DNA of 64,000 nt. Source: Tieghemiomyces parasiticus (lineage: Eukaryota > Kickxellomycota > Dimargaritomycetes > Dimargaritales > Dimargaritaceae). Shown one piece after another: positions 34,277 to 44,972 of the stretch; the first letter of the stretch is position 1; every line of letters starts with the position of its first letter. The notes beneath the pieces are model-generated. The model was given only the letters and a program-made list of their open reading frames with translations. It was not told where the DNA came from and ran no database searches. Location of the stretch: positions 1-64,000 of the forward strand of contig JANBPT010000031.1 in NCBI GenBank assembly GCA_027575765.1. Reading direction: 5' to 3'. The position numbers and the translations under genes are program-made.

Positions 34277-37200
34277 TCAAAAACTGGGCTCATCATCTAA
34301 GTCCAGGTCCAGCTCTTCGGTGTCATCGGATGTGTCGATGACGGGTACGGGCGGGACAGCGAGAGGGTTTAATCGGTCCTCGCTGAAAATCCCGGTGAGC
34401 GTGGCTGGTCCAGTTTGCCAGTCTGATGTCACACTGTGTACTGCGGCCGCCATTTCCTGAGCTGGAGCAGGTGATCCCGATAATGGTGGCTGACCGTTCG
34501 CGGCGGAGGGACTAGCGGCTAGCGACAATAACGAATAGATCGGGATAGCGGCACCCCGCGTATAGGGTCGAGTTGGAGTGTCTGCGGGTGCCGCCGTCGC
34601 TGCGGAACGGTTATCACTGTGCTCACCGTCATTGCTGCTGGACGTGTAGTCGATGTCGACTTCAGACTTGGGTCGGCCTGGGCGTAATCGCTGCGACGAG
34701 CCCGCCGATCGCTGCGGTGCGGACGGGTTAGAGCCGTCGACGGCCAAGTCGGCCGATTTCGCACGGACGGGCTTGGCCATTTTAACCCTTGTGGGGCGAC
34801 CGCGTTTAGCTGGGGGCGGATGACCCTGGCTGTTGAGTGAGGCTGTGACTGAAGCCTCAATATGTGCTTGAGCAACTGCCTTGCTTCGACGAGAGGGCGT
34901 CGACCGCGGGGTCACGTTGGCTAGTTTAGATGCGCGCCCGCGTCGCTGGGAGCCCGCTGTGGTGGGGGTTTTTACCGCCATGGCGATCGGTGTCTCGGCC
35001 TCGGCTACCAGGGGACCTTGTCCCAGCTTACCCTCTTCATCCATTGGCGCCATAGCTTCTGGATTAGGGCTCTTGGCGGCGTTAACCTTCCGCTTCTTGG
35101 TCATCACCGGAGGAGGGGTGGGTGGACGAGGTCGCGGCCCGTACCGCCAATCCTCGAGGGTACCTTCGATGACAGCCTGCGCATCGGTCCAGGCGTGGTA
35201 GAGGATACTCCGCAGCTGGAGCAGATCTGCGTTGCGCTGGTGCTGACGATCTAGCTGGCGGAACTCGGCGGTGAGCTGGCGGCACCGGCTGACGTTTTCA
35301 GGGCTCACAAAATCCATAGCTACTTTGATACAGTTGGTATAGTTACACACCTGATGGGCGCAGCCCGCGGGCACGAACACCGCGTCGCCGGGGTTCTGGT
35401 AGATGCGCCAGCCCCGCACCCCACGAGTCTCGTACAACTGCTGCCGGAGCGTTGCGTCGAGGTAGATGGCCTGGTCGTGCACCGGGTCGTTAATGAAGGT
35501 ATTCGGTCGGACTTCGAGCAGAAACGCGCGGATGGTGGCCAGGTCGTCAAAACTGTAAATGTCCCACACGGCCGCGGCCGGCGGGAACTGCGGGTCGTAG
35601 TCGGGTGAGGCAGGGTCTGCTCGGGTGCGGAGTTGCTCCTGGAAGGCTGGCGAACAATGGACCATCAGGTTGACGGCGTCGGCCATATCCAGGTGGAGGT
35701 TAGTGGTTCCGCGGCCGCCAGCGCCGTCGGTGGACCCGTAGGCAATGTACATCTTGGGACCAAGGTCAGGCGGGATGAAGCTCTGTGGAAGTCGGCTAGC
35801 GAGATTGAGCTGCCCGTTACGCTGCGTGTATTCCAGGAACGGCAGGGCCTGCATGAAATCCTCAAAATAGTCCGGGAAGGTCTCCTTGAAATCGGACTGC
35901 GGTGGCCAGTCTTTGATTTTCAGAATCTTGCGCGGATTGGTGGAGCGTAGCCACCGTGCGCACTGCGAGGCCGTACACGGCTCATCGGCGTGGGGGGCGT
36001 CGTTTGTGTGGATTGTATTGTCGCTCGCCTTGTCCTGAGGAAGCTCATCAATCGGAAGGGCCGCGTTGGTCTCGAAGCTGTCAAACTCCGCGAAAAATTC
36101 TTTGAGCGGGACGTTGCGGGCTAGTTCGCAATTACCTATGCAGTCCATCACGGTGATGAGCTCAGTGCCGTAGGCTGCGCTCCATCGGGCGGGAGACCAG
36201 TCCATCCGGAGCTGGTCGAGCAGTCCGCCGACCACCAGCGGCTTGCCGGCACGCCACAGGGCCTGGAAATCGCCAAGCTTTAGCGCCTGGTAAGTCCCGC
36301 GGACCAGGGGACGACTGTCGTCTCGGTGTTCGACCGATATGCCAGGATCAAGTCGGGTGAGATCCAGCGCCGGTAGTGGCTCGGGTTCAGCATGGAGTGG
36401 AACGTGGCAATCGAGCGCCTGCAGCACCCTGGTGAGATCCTGCGACGCCAGACGTTGAATATGCACGAATTGGGATGGGATATGTTCATACCAAATTCGG
36501 GAGTGGGCGTACTTGCTACACTCATAGAATCGTCTGCTGGCGCTGGTGTCCGTGCTCGTCTCAGGACCATCCGCGTCGTGTTGTTCTTTCCAGTTGCGGA
36601 AGCAATCGTGGCAGTATTCGCAGCCGTGCATTGAGCAAAGCCAGAATCCGTTGAAGATACTCGTCATGCACCGGTCGCAGGACTGGCGCGAGCCGATGGT
36701 GACACGCAGGTAACTCGGGTGGGCGGAACCGTCGCATAGGGCAAGCTCCTCGTTAACGATCCAGCGAAGGGCATCCGCTGTGACGCGCATGAGGTAGCGT
36801 TCATTGGGATGATTTGCCGTGTCGAGTCGGGGATCACGGCGCACCGGGCTCCAGGCCTCATAGGGCACCATTGGCTGGGGCGCCATCGATTGGAAAAAGG
36901 GTCCGAACTGGGCATTTCCGCTAGGACCCCTACCGAACACTCGGATGCCCTGAAAGCGACAAATATCGCCCTTGCGATTGGAGCAAGTACGGCACTGTGG
37001 GAGTTTCCTCCACGCCTGTGGTGTGCAGTTCCTGTCTTGAACAAAGTGATCCACATTATTTGGTATGGGGTGAACGGGCACCGGCGTGTGCGGAACGATA
37101 AGTTCGAAGCCCCACTGACTCGTTCGCAAACATTCGCGTGCCAGGTTAGAGAGGAGATTGATGTGGCGCTCCCAACACACGGCATTCTCGCGATATGCAG

Positions 37201-37801
37201 TCACAGGGTCGACGGTGGGCGGGCGACCGCGGATGCTACTGGTTTTTTCGTTCCTAACTCCCTGGAGAGTGGCCAAAGCATTCATACTGGTCGAATTTTC
37301 GGTGGCCTTACTAGCCAGGAGGGTCGGCGCAGATGAGGGGGTCCAGGGCTGGATGGTGCTCGACAGAACGCCGTGGTATGGCTGAGACCGGCAACCGGCG
37401 GTCCCATTGGGCTCATATTGCATTCTCTGAGTCGCCCGAGTGGTAATGGTGGCTTTTTCCCCGCGTAGCTTCCGCGTTCCCTGGCCACGGCCGGTTCTAG
37501 GGGTGAGTCTGGGGGTCACCGCGTTAGGACCGAGCGACTGGTCGAAATGGACCACGGGTTCGTGGTCCGAGTGGTGGATGCCGTTTGCCCTTGACTGGGA
37601 GGCCTGCGTTGGCGGTTCACCGAGCCCAGCCAGCTGGAGGACGAATTTCTTCTCGAGCTCGGCGTCGAAGTTGATGACGCCCTGAGCAGCACGGAAGATG
37701 ATCTGTTGAATCGGATGCAGACCATCGGTGGGAATGTCCGGTAGCCGGTCGCCGCCCTGGTTGTCGACGGGGGCCAGGCCGGGAGGCACGTCGTCGGTCA
37801 T
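34277..37801 (-). CDS. JmjC-domain histone demethylase, KDM3/JMJD1 type, with AT-hook-like motifs
   Basis: Single-exon frame of 1174 residues. Cys-rich zinc-binding segments lie at about 250-410: CRTC at about 270-273, then CDRC at about 375-378 followed by LCSMHGCEYCHDCF. After a linker with LKLGDFQALWRAGKPLVV and WSPARWSAAYG comes the JmjC domain at about 560-860. Fe(II) ligands are visible as HLD in the NLHLDMADAVNLMV stretch (about His703, Asp705) and His in PAGCAHQVCNYTNC (about His816). These are the features of KDM3, which removes H3K9 methyl groups using 2-oxoglutarate. C-terminal KRGRP at about 999-1003 and RPGRP at about 1040-1044 look like AT-hooks for minor-groove DNA binding. All metal ligands are present, so activity is plausible; substrate is inferred only. 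Plant-like KDM3 proteins share the zinc fingers. Confidence 0.9.
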   Translation of the reverse strand: MTDDVPPGLAPVDNQGGDRLPDIPTDGLHPIQQIIFRAAQGVINFDAELEKKFVLQLAGLGEPPTQASQSRANGIHHSDHEPVVHFDQSLGPNAVTPRLTPRTGRGQGTRKLRGEKATITTRATQRMQYEPNGTAGCRSQPYHGVLSSTIQPWTPSSAPTLLASKATENSTSMNALATLQGVRNEKTSSIRGRPPTVDPVTAYRENAVCWERHINLLSNLARECLRTSQWGFELIVPHTPVPVHPIPNNVDHFVQDRNCTPQAWRKLPQCRTCSNRKGDICRFQGIRVFGRGPSGNAQFGPFFQSMAPQPMVPYEAWSPVRRDPRLDTANHPNERYLMRVTADALRWIVNEELALCDGSAHPSYLRVTIGSRQSCDRCMTSIFNGFWLCSMHGCEYCHDCFRNWKEQHDADGPETSTDTSASRRFYECSKYAHSRIWYEHIPSQFVHIQRLASQDLTRVLQALDCHVPLHAEPEPLPALDLTRLDPGISVEHRDDSRPLVRGTYQALKLGDFQALWRAGKPLVVGGLLDQLRMDWSPARWSAAYGTELITVMDCIGNCELARNVPLKEFFAEFDSFETNAALPIDELPQDKASDNTIHTNDAPHADEPCTASQCARWLRSTNPRKILKIKDWPPQSDFKETFPDYFEDFMQALPFLEYTQRNGQLNLASRLPQSFIPPDLGPKMYIAYGSTDGAGGRGTTNLHLDMADAVNLMVHCSPAFQEQLRTRADPASPDYDPQFPPAAAVWDIYSFDDLATIRAFLLEVRPNTFINDPVHDQAIYLDATLRQQLYETRGVRGWRIYQNPGDAVFVPAGCAHQVCNYTNCIKVAMDFVSPENVSRCRQLTAEFRQLDRQHQRNADLLQLRSILYHAWTDAQAVIEGTLEDWRYGPRPRPPTPPPVMTKKRKVNAAKSPNPEAMAPMDEEGKLGQGPLVAEAETPIAMAVKTPTTAGSQRRGRASKLANVTPRSTPSRRSKAVAQAHIEASVTASLNSQGHPPPAKRGRPTRVKMAKPVRAKSADLAVDGSNPSAPQRSAGSSQRLRPGRPKSEVDIDYTSSSNDGEHSDNRSAATAAPADTPTRPYTRGAAIPIYSLLSLAASPSAANGQPPLSGSPAPAQEMAAAVHSVTSDWQTGPATLTGIFSEDRLNPLAVPPVPVIDTSDDTEELDLDLDDEPSF

Positions 37802-37839
37802 GGCGACCCGTGGGTTCCAGGTAGAAAGTGGTAGAGAAA

Positions 37840-37866
37840 GAGGAGGAGGAGGAGGAGGAGGAGGAG
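37840..37866. repeat. (GAG)n microsatellite in the 5' leader of the JmjC gene
   Basis: Nine or so repeats of GAG, about 40-65 bp upstream of the ATG at 37801. On the transcribed strand this is a CTC/TCC run, which resembles the pyrimidine-rich leaders of fungal promoters. Confidence 0.7.
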
Positions 37867-39886
37867 AGAATGGATGCGAGTTCTAGAACAAATGGGCGGG
37901 CGTTTATGTTTAGAAGGAATTCATGTGTGACAGCGGTCGAGAGGCGGATTGAGTACAACGCGATGTGCGCATTTAAACTCTGGACGGCTAGGGTCCAGGC
38001 AGTGGGGAATATGCATACGTGGACGGGGTACCCCGGAGCTATTTGAGCTTATGGGTCGTCGGAAGCCCTTGCCGAAGACCACCTGTCAGTCACAAAAATT
38101 TAGACCATCAACACACAGCATACGCTGTAAATTGTACCATGACTCCCTAAGGTGGAGGTGATTGACAGTGGGAGATGTGCGTATCATCAACCCTGTAAAC
38201 CTAGCTGGGGAAGGGGGCTTCCGTAGGGACCTACCCGGACACAACTAGGTATGGTCGAGCCCTTGGCCATCCTCGCTATGGGATATTGAGCTCCCCAGTC
38301 GCTCGGCTGGGAACATGTCGGTAACGGCCACAGTAGCTTGATGGGGATCACTGGCCCCATGTGAGTGGCATTCCTGGGCGTAACTGTCACAACTACTGCT
38401 TCAAACACAGCTTAGCTTCCGCCGACATTTGCAGCTATTAAAGCCGCAGATCCGCCAGCCAGTTCGTATCATCAAGGTGGCCTCCCGCACGTGCTGGCGC
38501 CTGCGAAGTCGGATAGGGCTAAGGACCACTAGGTCAAAGACCTGTCACTCGATAACCCTTTTACCTCCCCTTGGCCCACATTCAGACACCCGTCGTCGCA
38601 TCACAGCAATCAGGTCTCCTCCCGCCTTCCACACCTGCACGGAGGGACTAAAGTCCCTCCATACACCCCCTCACCTGCTAGAGGGGGACTTGGAGTTCAC
38701 AAGGATGTCGCACAAGCCACTCCCCCCACCCGACTTGGGGGGGGGGCTAATAGTGAGAAGGCGCTCCTCCCGTTCCCATATTCTACCATCCACACGCTGG
38801 ACCTGCTTGAAACGCGGTGGCACCCTAGCTTCAAACTAGCCCGCTGGGCCTCGTTCCCACCTCCGCCTCTTCAAGCTGCTGAGCCTCACTGGTTATGGTT
38901 GCACAGACGGCTGCCTTTATTTTTCTGTCCCCCCTTTTTGGGGCGTTTAAGGCGCCAACACGCCCGGATAGCATCGCCCTTTCTTCGCGAAGCCCTGGGC
39001 TCCGCGGCAGTCGGCAGCGCATTTATAACGACACCCGAATCCCCCCACGTTATCAACTGGCTTAACCCAAGTCCCGTCCTCGTTCGTTTTACCGGTAAGT
39101 TTTTGGGCGTTAGGCTACATTTGACACCGTTCTCTATCGGCCAGTCCCCGTATGTGCCGGTGCTGCTACCTCTTCCCTCGCTTTGGCTGCCGCTTTAACA
39201 TCTGGTTGCCAAACGTTCCCAGGTCGGCTGGGCCTTTCGCATGGGCACGCTCCCACCACTCTCGGGCTAAGCAGTCGTGCTAGTTGTCATGGATACCGTG
39301 CTGCAAAGTGCATTGGACCCATCGTCATGACCAAATATCACCGCCTCGGCTGTCAGTTGGTGGATCCCTTGCTTTTCTGCAGGAGGCCGTTTGACCAGTG
39401 GACGTGAAGCCTTTCTCCAGCTTGCTACGCAGGTAACCAACCGCCATTGGCTCGGAGGGGGGCAGCGCACTTTGGTGTTGGTCGCCTAAGTGCTGGTTCG
39501 GTGGCTCCCAGACACCTGCTTGTGCAACCTCCCCCCAGGCGCGCCACCTTCATTGCTCTGCCCTTGGCGGCCATTTTCTTCACCAACCTCTTGCCCCGCG
39601 CGTTCACCACTCTGAACTTGCCAAATTTTTCGCACCAGGTTGGCTGGTGTACTGCACCAAAACAGGCTTCGACACTGCCACCTTTTTTCGAGGACCGTCC
39701 TAAACAGCTGGCACCTGCCCTCTTCCACTTGAAGTGTCGTCCCAGCGTAGCCCCCTCACTACTTGTGTGTGACCGGTCTCCAGTCCCGTAAACTCACTCA
39801 TTCCTCGCCCTCATTCCACCGCACCCTACCCCTGGCCGCCACCGCCGCCTTTACCAGCCACCCCACGCCCACCTACATCGCCTACC
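37867..39886. other. Divergent intergenic region upstream of HPRT
   Basis: About 2 kb between the demethylase (-) and HPRT (+). It contains both promoters. A long minus-strand frame without ATG (about 39425-39800) is open opposite a plus-strand frame and is noted as a finding. No gene is supported. The last 130 bp or so before HPRT are C-rich. Confidence 0.4.
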
Positions 39887-40561
39887 ATGCCTGCCGCTAC
39901 CAATTCGTGGATCGACGTGACCGCCGAGAAGTTCAACTACTCGCTGGAGCACTTTGTGATCCCCAAGCACTACGAGAATGACCTCCAGAGCGTCATGATC
40001 CCGAATGGGCTCGTCATGGACCGCATCGAAAAACTGGCGCGCATGATCGTGGACGATACCCGCGGGCAGCAGCCCCTAGTGGTCTGCTGTGTCCTGAAGG
40101 GCGGCCACCAGTTCTTTGCTGACCTGGTCAACTTCATGAAGAAGTGCGTGACCAAGCAAGGGTCGAACGTGCCGTTGAGCCTGGAGTTTATCAAGGTCAA
40201 GAGCTATGAGAACGACCAGTCAACGGGGAACGTCAAGATCTCCTTGACCGACGAGGAGCTGGCCGAGTTCAAGGGCCGTGACCTGTTGATTGTGGAGGAC
40301 ATCATTGACACCGGCCGGACCATGGTCAGGCTGCTCGACCGACTCAAGGCCTTTGAACCGGCGTCGGTCCGCGTCACGTCGTTGCTGCTCAAGAAGACCC
40401 CGCTCTCCTGCGGTTACATCCCGGACTACGTCGGGTTCGCCATCCCTGATGCGTTCGTCGTGGGCTACGCCCTGGACTACAACGAGCATTTCCGTGATCT
40501 GGACCATATCTGTGTGATCAACGATACCGGCAAGGCTAAATATGCCGTCAAGGAGGCCTAA
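39887..40561 (+). CDS. HPRT: Hypoxanthine-guanine phosphoribosyltransferase, animal-type
   Basis: Purine salvage enzyme making IMP or GMP from the free base and PRPP. It is a single exon of 224 residues. Visible motifs are KHYENDLQSVMIPNGLVMDR at about 27-46, VLKGGHQFFADL at about 69-80 (the flexible KGG loop), and KSYENDQSTG at about 105-114, the mobile loop covering the active site. VEDIIDTGRTM at about 136-146 is the PRPP-binding motif, LLLKKTP carries the base-contacting lysine, and GYALDYNEHFRDLDH holds the purine-binding region. All catalytic residues I can check are intact. The sequence follows the animal HPRT1 pattern throughout, including the C-terminal GKAKY; yeast Hpt1 is quite different. 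The start is the first ATG in frame, next to the IDVTAEKF block. Confidence 0.96.
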   Translation: MPAATNSWIDVTAEKFNYSLEHFVIPKHYENDLQSVMIPNGLVMDRIEKLARMIVDDTRGQQPLVVCCVLKGGHQFFADLVNFMKKCVTKQGSNVPLSLEFIKVKSYENDQSTGNVKISLTDEELAEFKGRDLLIVEDIIDTGRTMVRLLDRLKAFEPASVRVTSLLLKKTPLSCGYIPDYVGFAIPDAFVVGYALDYNEHFRDLDHICVINDTGKAKYAVKEA

Positions 40562-43500
40562 ACCCACCTGTCCCTTTCCCCCCTCCCCCCCTCACCTTCC
40601 CTCTACTCTTACATCCCCTCTTCTCCTCCGATCCTACTCCACCCCCACACTTTCTTACTTTTCCCTATGGACGTTTTCTGTCGTGGGTCACCGCTCAGGC
40701 TACCGCTGTCAGCTTGGTTGCCAGTTGATCGCCATTCTGTCTTATTAAACGTTATGCGCCGGCGCGTTCTATTATCTAGACAACATAGGAAGTCCTTTTT
40801 TTCGTTAAGTGACTTGAGCATGACGGTGGAAATATTAGGCTGTGGCGGCTTCACATGCCTATAAAGAATACAATATTAATACTACGGAGCGCCATCAGCT
40901 ATATAAACTAGAATTTTAATGCCATATAAATCACAGTAGCATCGGTGGTCTTGTCCCTCCGATCTAATTAACTGGAAGGCACACAAAGCTTAAACGAGAC
41001 ACACTTGCTTAAGCGCTTCCCCCCCCAAATAATTCAGGAGGTCTACCACCCCACCGCAACGTTGTCCCATTCAGGCGGGCCGGTATTTCCCTTTTTAGAC
41101 TGAGGGTACTTGATTCCGGGAAATAGACGCTTTTGAGGGGGAGGGGAAATCGCACCAACGGGATATGCCCAGGTTTCAGCTACAACCTGAACCAAAAGGT
41201 GGCGTGGGGAATCGAATGGTACAAATGCCTAATAATTAATTCGTGCTAAAATTATTAAACTAAATCTGGGGTAATTAACAAAGCACCCCACCCCATTTTC
41301 AGGGTCTCCTGTACTGAAATCAGCACAGCTCTTCTCCCGTATCGAGATTCTGTACAACCGGTGTTAATATAACCAAACCAGCAGGAATAAGAACTTATTA
41401 GGGCTAAGCCCGGAGGGCATAGCTTATATATAGGGCCCAGGCCGATGGCTAAAGACCCACCCGCCGGTGGAGGACGCCACCATTGCACACGCCGGCTGAT
41501 AAAACAGGTAGCCATTGATGGTGACGCGTCGCCGGGCCCGACGGCAGGGAAGGTTGGACGGTTAGCAAGCACGAATCGTTGAAGTTGACTGTCATGGTAA
41601 TAGCGGTAGGTCAGGTCGCAGATATGGATGTTGGCGCGGGCGAAGGTGGTAGAGGGGAACGGAAACCCCCCGCCCATAACCCATGGGCTTCATTTGGAAC
41701 GGATTTAAAGGGGAAGCTTCATGATCGTCGGACCCAAGCCACCATGGCACCATCAGTCGCCGGAATGACAATAGCGGGTCGACAAGGGAATGGGCGTTAG
41801 GCGCGGGCGGACACCGAAACCGACAGAGGGGTAGCTAGCATAGAAATTAACCTGGGTAGTGCAAGTTATAGATGGGGTTGCAGCTGGGAGCGGGGCCTGC
41901 TCCCGTTTCGACCTTGCACTTGACGAGGTGATCAGCTTCCGTTATTTTGGTGCGGCCTACGAATAGTACATTTCCCCTAGCAATCTATAGCTTGATTCAT
42001 TCTAATATATCCGCCGTGATTAGATCACCCCCCCCGCTACCGAGCGAAGTAGGAACGTACGGATGTATCCCAGTATATCATAGCATCCCGGCCTTTTTAT
42101 GGATAAAACCTTTGACGCCTTGAAATGGTTCGACTCGACCCTATCTGCACAGGCTGCACGCTCCAATAGCCCAACGTGATCGGACGTGTGGGTGACTGAC
42201 GTCAACTCAACAAAAGCTCGGGTACATGTGAAGGTTACCGCTTCCTCCTCCCGCCCGTCGGCACTGACCACCCTCACCACCACCACCGCCTTACGCTTTT
42301 GGTTTGCATCACGATGAGTCCCCTGGCCAAAGAGAGCCTTGCCCAACAAACACCGCTCCTTCGCCTACCGCTGGGGTTCCTCTTACGGCGACAATGGCGA
42401 TGATTGGTCCCACAACTACACTAATATATGAGTTCCAAAAAAAAAATTGGAGAAGACGTGTCTGAGTAGCATATGGTCATGGGTTAACTGGGGCCCTCAG
42501 AGATTTCTCACCGTCGTCTTGTCCGCACGTTCTACCGTTTGTTTTGTTGAATCGGCCGATACGTCTGGTAGCAAATTTCTAGTGCTTAGTAGTCATGCGC
42601 CCAATCCCCCCCTTGGCGGAATAGCTGAATGTGGACCGGTCAAAGCCATACGGGCTGGGGCTGACGTGGCTTGTTAGTCACAACGGGTTCTGCCGAAAGC
42701 TTAGCGGGACACGTCAGGTGCTACTCTCGTTTACCGACAGCTAGGGTCAGAATAGCATTACAAGAAACGGAATCTACTGACGGATTTCTCCAGGTCATGC
42801 GTCTAGATAGGTCGGGGTCCCCGGCGTGTAGGAGGGTGTTTCTTCAATTACTAATACCATACTCTATACACGTATGATATACAGCTGCTGTATCTACACA
42901 GCCATCGCAGGCCGGCTTCCGGATGACTGCGTAGGATTGCTGCCCACTGCTGATGCCATACCGACATGCTCAACCCCGCGCCCATTCTAGATATTGACAG
43001 CCATACGGGGAAGCTTGTCAAGCAGAATAGCTACGGTCCTTGCATATCGACTCGGTTCTGGAATCGGGCCAGGGCCGTGTCTACTAAGCTAGAAACCAAA
43101 TAGTCGGATGGGATGGTAAGGTCGATGATACCTGGCATAAAAGCTTGGAGAAGCACATCGTATTTTGTGCATCCAGCCAGTCTCGGGATGGGAACGACTG
43201 CTAGGTGGGAAGGGTGAAAGTGATTGCGGAAAGGAGGAGGCAGCGTGGTTGGGTGCCACAGCGAAGTCGTACGGAAGATCAAGTCGACGGCACTGGTACG
43301 TAGAATCAGGAGATGGGAAATGGGAAAGCGAGGGCCTGGAGTCTGGCTCAACAGTCCGAGTCTTGTTTGCTACGAACCTTGGCCGAGGCAGGGGAGGGTG
43401 TATGCTGACTGTGGAGCTTGCATATAATCTGTCAGTGGCCACAGAGGCCGGGCCTATTCCTAAAGTGGCAGAGGATTGGGCTTCGATCTGATTTGTGAAT

Positions 43501-44067
43501 TATATGTCATCTGCCCACGATCTACGTAGAGTTTTTAATAGATTAAAGGGGGGCCAACTACATCACACTTGCCTATGCCACACCTTCCCTCCCCCCGGAT
43601 CGGAGGCGAAGGAGAGGAAAGAGGGCATTCACCACCACTGTCTGCTCCCTCCAGCGCCCCGCCCGAGTTCTACATTAGGTATTGAAGGGTGACACCAGTG
43701 CGCCGCGGCCCAGATCCGTAGCCCGCCGCCCCTCCCCCCGCGGGAAAGAGTCGAAGGGTAAGTGCTGTCAAACCCTCTGCGGCCTGACAAACAGCAAGCA
43801 CCACGTTCAGACGCAGCCTATCCTACGCCGGCATCAGGAGTGAGCAGGGCATCACGCCTTCCTACCTACGTCGCCTGGGCTGTCACTTTTTTTTCGAAAT
43901 TCCCACTTTCCCATAAGCCGTGTCCGCGAGACTGCGAATAGAGAAACCGTCAGCTCGTGACACGTCGTCGTCCCGGCGAACTGCAAGGGCATGTATGCAT
44001 AGCGGTGAGCAAGAGGAAGTGGGTACCGGGTAGCTATGGGGCGGGGTGGAGCTGACCATGCAAGGGC
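40562..44067. other. Intergenic, gene-poor stretch (about 3.5 kb)
   Basis: No gene called. Two minus-strand segments show coding-like codon use but no identifiable start or homology: about 42020-42380 (preceded by a GGTAG acceptor-like site) and about 43031-43351. The segment at 41255-41677 has a true ATG but reads as a chance frame. The region also includes short homopolymer tracts. Confidence 0.35.
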
Positions 44068-44075
44068 TATATAAG
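44068..44075 (+). promoter_or_regulatory. TATA box (TATATAAG), possible promoter of the TLDc gene
   Basis: A consensus TATA element about 900 bp upstream of the ATG at 44973, followed by C-rich leader-like sequence. If it is the promoter of that gene, the 5' leader is long or contains an intron; it may also serve an unseen transcript. Confidence 0.35.
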
Positions 44076-44972
44076 TCGGCCCTGCGTCCGGACTTGGGGC
44101 GGGGCTGATCGTTAAGTAACCCCCCCCCCTTCCCCTGCCACCCGCCTTAACCGCTGCTACCTACGCCACGCCTCATCTATCAATCACTTCCAAAGGCCAT
44201 ACTGCCTGCTTCTTACACTTGCAGATTTCGCTCCAACAAAATCTATTAGATCCGACGCGCCTTACCTGCGCTCCCGCAAGCCGCCTGAACAACAGCCGGT
44301 CTTGGTAGATCGATTCGCCAGTCTCGAGTCACGACCCCTGGCCCACCCAGCCACCGACTAACGTCCACGGTCCACACGGCCTTGCACCATTCCTGTGTCG
44401 GTCCACCGCCGAGTCCTTCTGTCGCAATCCTTTTGGCACCATCGGCCCGGGCGACTCGCCATTGCACCCCTCGGGCTCACGCCTGCTCCAAGTACCCACA
44501 CCCGCGACTGGACCGCCTTCCCGCAGCTCAATTGACTCTGCCTCACGATCCCCCCACCCCTTGTCTCACCGGCCACCCAACCGCCCCATTTTTCCCCCGC
44601 TCCCGTTCGCCCGCTGCTGTTGACCGCGCCGAACATCCTGCCCATCACACCGGCTTGACTATATAGGCCCGCCCGACAACCCCGCTGCACAATCCGGGCG
44701 TCTCGTTAACTGTCTGCATCCATTGACCTCACTCTGCCGGCCCCTTTATTCGCCCATTGACCAACCGGACCCTTTCTTTTTGCTATTCTGACCGGCCTAT
44801 CACCGCTGACATCGCATCCGTCCTTTCTCCGCCCTTTATATCGACTGTCCACCCCGCCACTTCACCAGGGCCCTTCATTATATCTGCCTCTCGCCGACAC
44901 TCCTTTGCTATCTCCTCCCTAGACCCTACGCTATCACAGCCTCTATCCCTCTTCACGCTTCGTCCCTAAATT

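Noticed and set aside
41255..41677. A 140-codon minus-strand frame with a true ATG
   Set aside because: No domain, no consistent codon bias, and an unlikely residue mix.
42110..42160. A tRNA-like B box (GGTTCGACTC) at about 42127
   Set aside because: No matching A box or acceptor-stem pairing could be seen.
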